Below, piece after piece: positions 11,490 to 23,000 of a DNA stretch of 64,000 nt. A program made the translations under genes and the position numbers. Origin of the DNA: Hanleya hanleyi (Eukaryota; Mollusca; Polyplacophora; Lepidopleurida; Hanleyidae); assembly GCA_036873755.1 (NCBI GenBank), contig JAVTVY010020470.1:19390-83389 (forward strand). Reading direction: 5' to 3'. Position 1 is the stretch's first letter. Each line of letters starts with the position of its first letter. The notes beneath the pieces are model-generated. The model saw only the letters and a list, made by a program, of their open reading frames with translations. It ran no database searches and was not told where the DNA came from.

Positions 11490-11690
11490 ACGAATATGAC
11501 AGATGCAAATGGTGGCCTCTGATTGGACAAGAATCTTCTTGAATTGTAAATATACCCAACGCGGCTCCCCCAGCGTGGGTACGTTGACGGGCGTCACTGC
11601 ATTTCGAAGAATTAGTGACAATTCCATGGAATATCAGAGCTTCTCAGCTATTTCACCAGGACGTTGAAGCATTGAGCTTGGTGTTGGAGG
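11490..11690 (+). other. Gene-downstream module, copy 1
   Basis: Colinear with the reverse complement of 36,402-36,700. Shared landmarks in order are GAACGAATATGAC, ATTGGACAA, TCTTGAATTGTAAA, CGGCTCCCCCAGCGTGGGTA, GACGGGCGTCACTGCATTTC, GACAATTCCATG, TCAGAGCTT, TTCACCAGG and GTTGAAGC. In both places it lies directly downstream of a zinc-finger gene. The function is unknown; it could hold termination, replication or next-gene promoter signals. Confidence 0.7.
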
Positions 11691-12460
11691 GCGTTGCTAC
11701 AAGATGACACCTCACACGACGCATTCGGACCATCTCTACACCAAATACCTTCCTTCACTGCTAAAAAATGCCCACTTTCGCTACTACTCGTACTGATGAC
11801 GTCACCGATGACGTCACAGGTGACGCGGACATGCCTCAAATCGGGGTGTACACCCCGAGAGCTACAAAATGACACCTCCCACGACACAATCGGACCAGGG
11901 ATGGTCCATCTCTACACCAAATACCTTCCTTCACTTCCCCAAAATGTCCACTTTCGCTACTACTCCTACTGATGGCGTCACCGATGACGTCACAGATGAC
12001 GGGAACATCCCTCAAATCGGAATGTACACCCCGAGAGCTACAAAATGACACCTCCCAGGATGCATTCGGACCAAGGATGGTCCATCTCGACCCCAAATAC
12101 CTTCCTGTACTGCCCCAAAATGGACACTTTACTTACTACAACCAACTGCGCATGCGCAGATTGACGCGACTTGCACTTAAAAACACACCATTCTGACTCT
12201 AACCCACACAAGCTTCACTTTGACACCATCCACGACCCATTCGGACCCATAGCGGTCCATCTCTACCCCAAACACACACCCACATACCCCCCAAAATGCC
12301 TGCTTTCTATACTACGGCCAGACTGCGGATGCGCAAACTATTAAGCACGGACGAACCATTAGTCTAGTCGGATGCTCCTCCACGAGAGCTTCAAAATAAG
12401 ACCTCATACGACACCATAGGACCATTAGGGACTCACCTAGACCCCAAAACGTCCACCCGG
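11690..12460. repeat. ~175-bp tandem array (about five units) rich in TGACGTCA
   Basis: The phrase GCTACAAAATGACACCTC recurs near 11,694, 11,861, 12,037, 12,210 and 12,388 with growing divergence. Units 1 and 2 contain the palindromes GATGACGTCACCGATGACGTCAC. Single diverged units also occur near 14,640, 15,540-15,870, 46,050-46,200 and 53,690-53,960, so the unit is dispersed as well as tandem. Confidence 0.8.
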
Positions 12461-12464
12461 TATG

Positions 12465-14090
12465 GACCTATACCCCATAGCCATGCAGTATAGGCCTATG
12501 GGCCTACCCAGACCTCCGTGACTTTTTCCAAAAATTTCACCGCTTACCTCCGCGACCCCTCCCATCGTGTTCTAAATGACGAGACGAGAAAAACAAGACC
12601 AAACAACCCATATCACAATGAACGTGTGTGAATTTCCCAGGTTGGACCTATCCCCCATATAGCCAGCCTATGGGCCTACCCAGGCCTCGGTGAGCTTTTC
12701 CCAAAATTTCACCGTTTCGTTCCGAGACCCTTCCCATTGTGATTTTCTCGGCGAGAGGAGAAAAACGCGACCCCACAACCCATAGCAAAGCCCACAAAAA
12801 AAATTGACCACCCCCCCCATATAGGGAGGGAGGGAATTTGGCTTAATATCACACTCAAGTTTGTTTCACTCATATGGTGACAGTCAGTTTGGTTGGTGGA
12901 GGAAGCTGGAGTACCTGGAGAGAACCACCGCCCTTCGGCAAGTAACTGACAAACTTTCACACATGGACCAACTGGGCTCGAACCCGTGCCGGTTCAGCGG
13001 TGTGAGGCTAGCGGGCACCAGCGAAGCGCCTTAGACCACTCGGCCACCGAGGGCTCCCCGCCCCCCCCCCATATAGCCAGTATGAGCCTATATACAGACC
13101 TCGGTGACTTTCCCAAAAATTTCACCGATTCGCTCCGAAACCCTTCCCATTGTCATTTTCTTGGCGAGTCGAGAAAAACGAGACCCCACAAGCCGTAGTA
13201 AAGCCCACAAAAAAAATTGACCACCCCTCCCCCATATAGCCAGTATGAGCCTATATACAGACCTCGGTGACTTTTCCCCAAAATTTCACCGATTCGCTCC
13301 GGGACCCTTCCCATCGTGTTCTAAATGACGAGACGTGAAAAAGAAGACCAAACAATCCATATCACAATGAACGTATGTGAATTTCCCAGGTTGGACCTAT
13401 CCCCCATAGCCAGCCTATGGAGCTATATGAGCCTATATGGCACTTTTCCAACAATTTCACCGTTTCGCTCCGGGACCCTTCCCATCGTGTTCTAAATGAC
13501 GAGACGTGAAAAACAAGACCAGACAACCCATATCACAATGAACGTGTGTGAATTTTCCAGGTTGGACCTATACCCCCCCATAGCCAGCCTATAGGCCTAT
13601 ATACAGACCTCGGTGACTTTTCCCAACAATTTCACCGCTTCGCTCCGGGACCCCTCCCATTGTGTTTTTCTCGGCGAGACGAGAAAAACGAGACCCCACA
13701 ACCCATAGTAAAGCCCACAAAAAAATTGACCACCCCTCCCCCCATATAGCCAGTATGAGCCTATATACAGACCTCGGTGACTTTTTCCAAAAATTTCACC
13801 GCTTCGCTCCGGGACCCTTCCCATTGTCATTTTCTTGGCGAGACGAGAAAACCGAGACCCCACAAGCCATAGTAAAGCCCACAAAAAAAATGTGACCACC
13901 CCTCCCCCCATATAGCCAGTATGAGCCTATATACAGACCTTGGTGACTTTTCCCAAAAATTTTACCGATTCGCTCCGGGACCCTTCCCATTGTCATTTTC
14001 TTGGGGAGACGAGAACAACGAGACCCCACAAGCCACGAAAAAAATTGACCATCCCCATACCCCATACAGGCATTTTCCCTTATATTGTAT
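12465..14090. repeat. ~168-bp satellite array (about eight units)
   Basis: Each unit reads through CCATATAGCCAG, CAGACCTCGGTGACTTTTC, AATTTCACCG, CCTTCCCATTG and GACGAGAAAA. Units start near 12,470, 12,652, 13,068, 13,231, 13,400, 13,573, 13,740 and 13,908. A tRNA-derived SINE interrupts it at about 12,824-13,057. Confidence 0.85.
12824..13057 (-). mobile_element. tRNA-derived SINE (MetaSINE-like)
   Basis: The minus strand has a pol III A box TGGCCGAGTGG (13,046-13,036) and a B box GGGTTCGAGCCC (12,984-12,973), in a class II (Leu/Ser-like) tRNA-related head. It is followed by a body with GGCGGTGGTTCTCTCCAGG and TACTCCAGCTTCCTCCACC, which resembles the conserved central domain of the MetaSINE superfamily found in many invertebrates. 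The tail is AT-rich. It is inserted in the 168-bp satellite, so it is younger than that array. Confidence 0.65.
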
Positions 14091-14094
14091 AATA

Positions 14095-14625
14095 CAGACC
14101 CATATTGTAGGGGTAAAGTCCGAGTTCCGCTTTTTATATTTTCGGAGAAATTTTTACACGCACCCACCCCATTGACTGGATAGGTAGGTGCCAATAAGCC
14201 CGGGAACCGATATTAGCCCTTTTGACTAGAGTTGATAGGTGTTTTCCCCTATTTTAGGGGTGAAGTCCGTATTCCGCTTTTTATAGTTTCGGGAAAAAAT
14301 CCTAATTTTACATGCACCCACCCTATTGACTTGATAGGCAGGCCCCGATAAGCCCGGGGACCGATATTAGCCTTTTTGGCTAGGGTTGATAGGTGTTTTC
14401 CCTTATTTTAGGGGTAAAGTCCGTATTCCGCTTTTTATAGTTTCAAGAAAAAATCCTAATTTTACATGCACCCACCCCATTGACTTGATAGGCAGGCCCC
14501 GATAAGCCCGGGGACCGATATTAGCCCTTTTGTCTAGGGTTGATAGGGGTTTTCCCCTATTTTAGGGGTAAAGTCCGTATTGCGCTTTTTATAGTTTCGG
14601 GAAAAAATCCTAATTTTACATGCAC
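14095..14625. repeat. ~150-bp tandem array (four units)
   Basis: AGGGGTAAAGTCCG recurs at about 14,109, 14,255, 14,410 and 14,563. Each unit also has CATGCACCCACCC, GATAAGCCCGGG and CCGATATTAGCC. The last unit runs into a dispersed copy of the 175-bp family near 14,640. Confidence 0.85.
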
Positions 14626-16001
14626 CCACCCATGACTGGATGCCCCTTCACGAATGCTTCACTCTGATACCTCACTCGACCCAATCGGATCATGCAGCGT
14701 ATTTGAAGTCTGGGGACTACTTTTTCTCCGCGGAAGCTTTTTTGCGCGACCGCATCCCCACCAGACCGCATCACCGCGGAAGAATACATGCCCAGGGGCC
14801 CTTTGTTGGAACTATAGTGACCCAGAGTTACCTCCCCCTAGATTGGAACTCTTCTGTGTTGGAGGTAGTTTCCCCCCAACGATCACATGATCGTCACGTG
14901 ACCGCCACCTGCCGCCACAGTTCCGCCTCAAATTTTACCCGGGGGAACAGTTAATGAGGTCAACCTGACTTTAAATCCACTTACTATACTACTTTGGTTG
15001 CTCTATTTCTACAGGAAACAGAACATTTTGTGGCGGAAGCGATTATTGTCATACATGTTTGCAGTGGTTGTGGTTGAATGAATTATGTATGACATATATA
15101 ATTTCGATATAGGATGGAATTGATTACTATATAGGATCAAAATGGATACGATATAATTACTATATTGGATCAAATTATCTCATATCTATACATAAAACTG
15201 CTATCTGATTCACTAAAATGTATCTGCATCAAATAGCCTGTTTTGTTCTCTGTGGCCAGCCGCACTTGAAATATTGGGATACCATATCTAAATAATATGG
15301 GTACGGATACAAACTTATTCAATACAGTATCTAAATGATTCGAATGCGGATACAAATTATTTTGATGCAGCATCGAAATATTTGATGCAGTATCTAAATA
15401 ATATGGATATAAAATAATTCGATATGATATCGAATTAAATTGTATGTAGACAGATAATAATTGATGTCCAACAGCTCTGTAATTGGCTAATAATGTGTGT
15501 CTACATCAAATGACGATTTTTGTCCCCTGCAGCCTTCCAAACACCTCGACCCCAAAACGTCGATCCCAATGTCACTTACTCATCAATCCCTGTCTCCACA
15601 TGTACAGAATGTTGAAAACGGACGACACATTAGTCCAGTCGGACGCTCCTCTACGACAGCTTCACAATGACACCTCTCACATCCCAGTACGCCCAATATT
15701 GGTCCGTCTCGACCCCAAAACGTCCATTTAAATACACTTTCTCTACTACGAATGCGCAGATAGACGAAATTCCCACCCCACACTCATCCAGTTGGACGCT
15801 CCCCCACGAATGCTTCAAACTGATACCTCACACAACCCAATCGGACCATATGGGTCCACCTAGACCCCAAAACGTCCACCTCGATCTGCCTGCCTACTGC
15901 GCATGGGTCATCAGCACTTTTCAAAAAAGTCAAGGTATGTCCATGAGTGGGTTCCCCATTGTGATTAACATTGTCCACTGCGCCAGATAGGACCTAACAT
16001 G

Positions 16002-16029
16002 CCCCCCCCCCCCCCCCCCCCCCCCCCCC
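16002..16029 (+). repeat. Pure C28 tract
   Basis: 28 consecutive C. The second copy of the duplicated block reads TGTCCACCCCGACC at this position (about 54,081), so the tract grew in copy 1 only. Assembly length here may be unreliable. Confidence 0.9.
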
Positions 16030-16249
16030 GCGACCTGCCTGCACTTCTTAACGAAAGTCAGCGCCTGACTCCGAGATCCCTCGCATGGTCTTCTACATCG
16101 CGAGACAAAGAAAACAAGGTGCCACAATTCATAGTAAATTAATCAAGAAAAAAATGACCACCCCAATACCATACATGCATTCCCCGTAGATTAACATTGG
16201 AAGTCAATAGGATCTTATGTAGGGACAGATAACTCTTGCTGGGTCGTCA

Positions 16250-16370
16250 CGTCACCGGGAGCGACGTCATAGGAAGTGACGTGACCCGGGTGTGACCTTT
16301 GAAGCTGACGTGACCCGGAGGTCACGTGACCGGATGTGACGTCATCCGTGACGTCATCGCCACGTCACAC
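16250..16370. promoter_or_regulatory. Cluster of CRE/E-box-like palindromes upstream of DUF229 copy 1
   Basis: Within about 120 bp there are several TGACGTCA-type and TCACGTGA-type sites (for example GTGACGTCATCCGTGACGTC). A shorter version is kept at about 54,355-54,400 in the second block. They could bind bZIP/bHLH factors, but the sites also recur in satellites here, so regulation of DUF229 is only possible. Confidence 0.35.
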
Positions 16371-16829
16371 CACCAGCCTCACGCCTCAGCCTCAATTTCA
16401 CAAATGAATTTGCTCTCTTCCTTCTACTTCTACAATTCCAAAATCCCCCAAAAATATACACAATGTAATAAAATTATAAATTATTGTAGTTTTTTCATTA
16501 ATTAATTGGTATGGGACCACAAGGGCTTTTGTCTGTGGGGTTTTCTTGTCCATGGGGCTGTTGTGTGTATCCTGGATTCAGTTTCAATTAATTATTAACC
16601 CAATATTGTTGGCCAGAACTCAGTGAAAATTAACTTGTGAGATTTCAAATCTGATATTTGTAAACTATTTTTTAACAGATATTTACCCACGCCATTAAGG
16701 GTCATATTTGCTCCTGGCGTATGGAGTTATGTTCTTCACATACATGTGTATTCGGGGAAATGCTTTGCCCAAGTTTCACATGAGTTTTCATCTATTTTAT
16801 ATTCAGGTGAGCGACATTTTGATTTGAGG

Positions 16830-18683
16830 ATGAAGCCATCAAAACGGGGTGTATTTGCGTCTGTGTGCCTGATTCTAAGCTGTTTGATTATCACGGTGAT
16901 CTCCTTGATTGATTATTTCGCGCTGGTACAACCTCAAGTGGATCCTCTCACTCCATATGTAGTTTACACATCAGGTTGCAAAATACCACAGTTTAATCCA
17001 TGGGATGATTCAATTAAACGGTTTGTAAGTAAAGGAAATCATTTGTTCTGCGATGAAAACTTCAAGAAACCAGTAGTTTATCAACAGGGCAACTGGCTAC
17101 GTATTGACAAAACAGCGCTAACACATTGGAACCTCAATGTAGACTACTGTGCGTTTTCAAACATTTCACGACGAACATCCAGTGACCGGGAGATTGATAT
17201 ACGCATGATGTTCAGGTTTCGCGCGGATATTCAAATACCTGCGGATACAGAATTTGTCAAAGTAGAATGCTTTTCCGCTGGTGAGGCTTTTTATCGAAAT
17301 TACTTTGCATTTATTATCCCTAAGAAAAAGACTGGGTTCGAGTTGACTAAAATGGCAAACATTTCCTCCTTTACCTACCAGGGGAAGCGTCTAAGCGTTA
17401 TTATGCTAGGTGTGGATTCTGTATCACGTTTAAATGGTATACGACAATTACCAAAAACCAGGAAGTATTTACTGGATACGTTGGGTGCGACAGACATGTT
17501 AGGATATACTAAAGTGGCGGACAACACCTTCCTCAACCTCGTTCCAATGCTGTCCGGAAAATACGTAGCAGAATTGCCATATGATGGGAAAAAATACTTC
17601 GATAAGTATGGTTTTATTTGGAAGAAATACGCTGATTTGGGATTTAGAACTCTTTTCGCCGAGGATGCTCCGGACAGTTCGATATTTAACTACAAAAAAG
17701 CTGGATTTAAAAGTCCTCCCACAGATTATTACCTTCGACCATTTAGTTTAGCCATTGAAGCCGATCAATCGCTTTGGCACAACGATCACGATTGCTTCTC
17801 CGGTCGAATGGAGACAAAGATAGCTCTCGATTGGCTCACTGACTTCATCAGGATATCGAATGATCCATATTTCGCATTAACTTTCATATCTAGACTGAGT
17901 CATGATGACATGAACAAACTCGGGACGGCTGATGAAGTTTACCTACAGTTTTTTCAAGCTTTGAAAAACCAAGGTCATCTGAGTAACGTTGTTTTATTTT
18001 TCTTCGCTGATCACGGTTTTCGTTATGGTGGTTTCCGGAGCACGTACATCGGAAAAATGGAGGAAAGACTTCCCATGATGTACATCTATTTCCCAGAATG
18101 GTTTAAGAGGAAGTTTAATCATATAACCGAAAATTTGTACTTAAATTCGCGAGTACTGACAACACCATTCGACATCCACGAAACTCTAATAGACATTTTA
18201 AACATGGATATTTCTACTTGGGAAACACCGGCTGTTGTGACAAGCAGGGGACTGAGCGTCTTCAAAAGAATTCCACCAGAACGATCCTGTGAGCACGCGA
18301 CGATATTGCCCCACTGGTGCGCATGTCGGAAACCAAGTCACGTGTCTACAGAAACAGATATCATCGGCAAAGTTGCAAAACTTGTGTTGTCATACATGAA
18401 CTCTGAAATTAACAACACAAGATGTGCGGAACTGAAGCTTTCTGCCCTTCACACTGCGTATAGAACAGTTATAGACGAAATATGGAAACATCCCATTATT
18501 ATCGACTACCAAATCACATTTACAACGGTACCGGGTATGGGTAAATTCGAGGCTACCGTCCGCCATTTTGAAGCAGATCAACGTTTCTTGATCCCTGGTG
18601 ATGTCAGTAGAATAAATTTATATGGTAATCAATCCCATTGCGTCGAAAATTTTGTACTGAAAAAATATTGTTTTTGTACGTAA
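16830..18683 (+). CDS. DUF229 (sulfatase-like / alkaline phosphatase superfamily) type II membrane protein, copy 1
   Basis: 617 residues from the ATG at 16830. The frame opens at 16746, but the second copy has no equivalent upstream ATG, and TTTTATATTCAG ending at 16,806 is a good splice acceptor for a non-coding first exon. Residues 8-27 are one hydrophobic segment after a basic start, a type II signal anchor. Cysteines at 50, 74, 107 and 147 lie in an ectodomain leader. The DUF229 core follows: GVDSVSR (194-200), the expected metal/nucleophile region; DNTFLN (231-236); FAEDAP (276-281); PTDYYLRP (297-304); HDCFSG (320-325); and FFADHGFR (391-398), the second metal-binding motif. The C-terminal part is cysteine-rich. 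The family is expanded in invertebrates, with no settled substrate. An extracellular or Golgi-lumenal hydrolase of phosphate or sulfate esters is the fold-based guess. No frameshift or stop; about 95% identical to the copy at 61,761. Confidence 0.85.
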   Translation: MKPSKRGVFASVCLILSCLIITVISLIDYFALVQPQVDPLTPYVVYTSGCKIPQFNPWDDSIKRFVSKGNHLFCDENFKKPVVYQQGNWLRIDKTALTHWNLNVDYCAFSNISRRTSSDREIDIRMMFRFRADIQIPADTEFVKVECFSAGEAFYRNYFAFIIPKKKTGFELTKMANISSFTYQGKRLSVIMLGVDSVSRLNGIRQLPKTRKYLLDTLGATDMLGYTKVADNTFLNLVPMLSGKYVAELPYDGKKYFDKYGFIWKKYADLGFRTLFAEDAPDSSIFNYKKAGFKSPPTDYYLRPFSLAIEADQSLWHNDHDCFSGRMETKIALDWLTDFIRISNDPYFALTFISRLSHDDMNKLGTADEVYLQFFQALKNQGHLSNVVLFFFADHGFRYGGFRSTYIGKMEERLPMMYIYFPEWFKRKFNHITENLYLNSRVLTTPFDIHETLIDILNMDISTWETPAVVTSRGLSVFKRIPPERSCEHATILPHWCACRKPSHVSTETDIIGKVAKLVLSYMNSEINNTRCAELKLSALHTAYRTVIDEIWKHPIIIDYQITFTTVPGMGKFEATVRHFEADQRFLIPGDVSRINLYGNQSHCVENFVLKKYCFCT

Positions 18684-18833
18684 ATTAAAGATTCTTAGAA
18701 ATTATACAACTGCCATTATCTTTTACATATTATCCAATGCAAGAATCAATTCATACGAATCCATAATATGTGGAATTGTGTGTTAATAATTTTTGTCTTT
18801 TTGCTATAGTACACATATTGACCTTCAGCTTGC

Positions 18834-18839
18834 AATAAA
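18834..18839 (+). promoter_or_regulatory. AATAAA poly(A) signal of DUF229 copy 1
   Basis: Canonical hexamer 150 bp after the stop codon, conserved in the second copy at 63,767. Confidence 0.6.
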
Positions 18840-20091
18840 TGTATTTTAACCTTATTTCGATAGAAAGTCGCTGAGGTGCCATGATTTCGCAACATTCGAA
18901 AAGTCATTGAATGTAATAGGAACCAACCGACCAATCAATCAAAAATCAATCAAAATTTATTTATTGTCGGTTTTGTATCACACAGTGAACATGAGTTACA
19001 ATAGCTACTTTTCACCGACATGTAACAATTAAAATAAATCATAAAAATATACACATTAAATTAAAACATACATATCACATGAAATGGTATAATAATATAC
19101 AATACTAAGAATTTCATAGCAACCGATATTTATAAAAATTTATAATGAATTATCACAGATAGTAAAAAATGTTTATTTGCTGCCAGATCTTGGAAATATA
19201 ATTAAATATATATTTATGTGTATAAGATGTAACTTAAGGATAGCTGGCCCCTTAGAGGCAGTTTTTGCACTCCCGTAACAATTTGTGTTCTGTATCAATA
19301 AATATACAAGATAACCATAATAAACTATATATTTTATGAAAGCGTACATTGTAGGGATTCCAACTATATGATTTATATAACCGACGCTGCTAATTTGTAG
19401 AAAATATTCCAATTTAAATAAATTCAAATGAAAACAATAGTGTCCTTTTTTTAAATGAAATTTCATGAAAACCGTTGGTCTTGTTTCAACTTTGATGGTA
19501 CACCTTGATAGGAGACAATTCGAACTAGTAAACCTTATCTCATTTTTTTAAATTTTTGCCTGGTTTTGTTTTTACAGCTATTTTACTGAAATAAATTGAA
19601 AAAGCGTACTATTTTATGGTCGTTTGTCTTAACAGTTGGATAATTAAAAAACTAAGCCGAACTTACAAAAAGTGAGATAATATTTACCAGATCACCTTAT
19701 AAGTAACAAGCATGCCAAATTTCAAAAGCGTAGCATGGATACTTTTCGAGAAATAAACGTTTGAATCTCGGATTTTGCACAAAAATGAAAGGCCAGTAAT
19801 CGGGAGAAAAGTGTTCAGCTATTCATCTGATGAATTAATCCTAACTTTTTGCTTGCATTCTATTGTCAAATACATTTTTAATCGGTTTATGGGACCTACT
19901 CGAATTCCTGTTTATTCTGGATAACTATTACACTATTACAAGTTTATTCGTCAAGGCAGTTTCAAATCCAATTTAAACTTAAAAATCTTGCTAAAACTCG
20001 TTCAGCTGAAAAATGTTCACACCTGCGTTGCTCACTTCACGGCGGGTGTCTGAGCGAAGGGTCACTCCATTGAGTTCTTGTCATAACTCCA

Positions 20092-23000
20092 TTGTACTTA
20101 AATAGCTTGCGCAATACACAAATCATTCCAATCATACTCCAATGGAATGCCCGAAGTATCGGGAAAAACGGGGACAATCTTAAAGTCTTAGTAAATGAAA
20201 TCAGCCCAGATATAATTTGTGTTCAGGAAACTTTTCTGAAGCCAGGAAAAAATAAATTTACAATAAACGGATATAAGCCATATAGATCAGACAGACTTAC
20301 AGGTGCACTAGGGGGAAACCTCATATTAATAAAAGAGGACCTGATTCACATAGAACTAGATAAAAGCCCTACCAGTGACGATCTCGAATGGCACGCTATT
20401 CAGGTCTTCTTCAATAACAAACCTATTAACATCATTAATTTATATGCCCCAGGAAGTCTAAACAAAATCTCCCCAAAAGAAATTTAACTCCCCTATTATC
20501 ATATGCGGTGATTACAACAGTCATAACCCCATTTGGGACGACAATTGCACCAAGGCAGACGAAGTAGTGGAAAAATGGCTTGACCAAAACAACCTATGCT
20601 ATTTAAATAATGGCCACAGGACGCGAATAGACATGAACACCGGTAAACTATCTGCAGTAGATTTAACTATTGTCTCCCCTGATCTAGCTGTTAAATCCGA
20701 ATGGGAAGTGATTCCCGAGACGCTTGACAGCGATCACTTCGCCATTCTGACGAAAATAAGTATAAAACCGGACTCTGAAAGGACAGACGCCCCTCCAAAA
20801 TTTCAGTACTCCAAAGTCGACTGGAAAAGCTTCCAGAAAGACTGTCAAAGCCTAAATCATGACGAGATATTCAATTCCGATCCAGAGATGTTTAATGAAA
20901 ACATTACAAATTCACTACTAAACATAGCACAAAAATATATTTCGATATCACAACAGCGCCACAACAAAAACCCGGTACCCTGGTGGAACCCAGAGTGTGC
21001 AAAGAATATTGCGGCCAAAAAGAAAGCACTTAGAAAATTCAAAAAAAGTAGGCTCCAAAGTGATCACGCGAACTACAAGGAACTCAAAATCATAGCTGAA
21101 AAAAGTGTCAAAGAAGCTAAATCCAAATGCTGGGAAGACTTTTGCAACACTATAGACACCAAAACCAATTCAAAAAAAATATGGAACAAAATAAAAAATA
21201 TACAAGGAAAGTTAACAAACACAGTCCCTGTACTGAACAAAACTAAAAAAACGAACAAAGAAAAGGCAGAACACCTCGCCGAATCTTTCGCTTCAAACAG
21301 TAGCGATAGCAACCTGAAATCAGAATTCAGAAAAATTAAGGAAGAAACAACGATAGAAAACGATTTGGACGATCATTTAGAAAACTATCTCAATGCAGAC
21401 TTCAACATTAACGAATACCACAAAGCTATACACTGTAAAAAAGAGAGCTCACCTGGTGAAGACAAACTAGGATACACGATCCTTAAACACCTACCAAATA
21501 AAACACAGAAACTAATTTTGAAACTAATTAATGTCAGCTGGCAGACCAAACAACTTCCAAGTAAATGGAAAACATCTATCGTTATTCCAATCCCAAAACC
21601 AGGTAAAGATCCATCAGACAGCAACTCTTACCGCCCAATTTCTCTCACTTCAAATCTATGCAAAATAATGGAAACCATGGTAAAGAATAGACTGGAATTT
21701 CATATTGAAAACAACAACTTATTAAACAAAACCCAAAGCGGCTTTCGTAAGAACAGAAGTACATTAGACCATATAGCCAGATTAAAACACTCAGTAAAAA
21801 AGGGGAATGCCAAACATCAGTACACACCAGGTATCTTCCTAGACATAGAAAAAGCATTTGACCTTGTATGGCAGGACGGCATAATTAATCAATTAAGCAA
21901 ACTTGGGATTAAGGGGAGGGAACACTGGATAAAAAACTTCCTAAACAACAGAAATTTTAAAGTTCGCCTAGGAAACACCCTATCCAACGGTACCCCTCAG
22001 GGAAGCGTCATTCGCCCCACCCTTTTTAACATCCTCATCAATGGCCTAGCCGATGAAATTGACACGAAACATCCAGAAGTAGAACAGTCCCTATTTGCCG
22101 ACGATTCTGCCCTCTGGAAAACCGCACGTTCCATAAAAAAACTTACAGGTATAATGCAAAAAACACTAGATACAATTAGCGGCTGGGCGGATAAATGGGG
22201 CTTCAAATTTTCCGCTCTCAAAACAACGGGTATTATATTCTCAAACAATAAACACATTGACGTTAAACTATCACTAGGAGGTCAGAAAATTGAATTCAAA
22301 AATAGTGTTAAATATCTAGGTATGATCTTTGACAGAAAACTCACATGGAAAGAACACATCGATCAACTAGTTCTTCGGTGCAATAAAGACCTGAACCTCA
22401 TGAGGTGTGTATCTGGGACAAACTGGGGAGCCAGTAAATATAGTTTGATAAAATTATACCAAACTCTTATTAGGTCAAAAATAGATTACGGGTCCATCGC
22501 CAACCAATCAGCATGTAAGACACAACTAAAAAGAATAGACAGCATCAATATTCTACTCTAAAAATTGCTACTGGAGCCTTCAAGGGAACCGCCTTATGTA
22601 GTCTTCAAATAGAAACCAATGAGAAACCTCTTCGTTTAAAACGAGAAGAACTGTCCATGAAATATGCAGGAAAAACTAGAGCTAAGGGCGATAATCACCC
22701 ATGCCACAACATTTTTGAAGATAAAAGTGAATATGAATATTTAAAGAAAAACTGAGAAAAAGACTCCGCCCCCCTTGGCTACACCGTAAATAACCTATTC
22801 CGAGAACACGAAATACCCATCGCACACATCTGCGACACAGACAAAATCACTAGACCACCCTGGGAATTAGAGTCGCCCCACGTGGACACAAGTATACACG
22901 ACTACATCACAAAGAAGGACAACCCAGACTTTATAAGAGCCACCACCCTTGAATATATCAACCAAAACTGGAAAAAACTACTTAAAAACTATACAGACGG

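Larger units (their letters stand above)
14985..16465. repeat. Segmental duplication block, copy 1 (left part)
   Basis: Matches 51,738-54,492 colinearly once the Helitron-like insertion at 51,899-53,305 is removed. Shared landmarks are TTGGTTGCTCTATTTCTAC, GGCGGAAGCGATTA, TATAGGATCAAAATGG, TTTGTCCCCTGC, GTCAAGGTATGTCCATGAG and CCAAAAATATACACAATG. The homology continues through the DUF229 gene to 18,926. The block includes an AT-rich sub-family with many TATCGAAT-type palindromes, also found at 46.2-48.0 kb. No gene seen in this part. Confidence 0.85.

Noticed and set aside
18390..18581. Antisense frame within DUF229 (also 63,321-63,512)
   Set aside because: Shadow of the coding strand, present in both copies only because the sense sequence is conserved.
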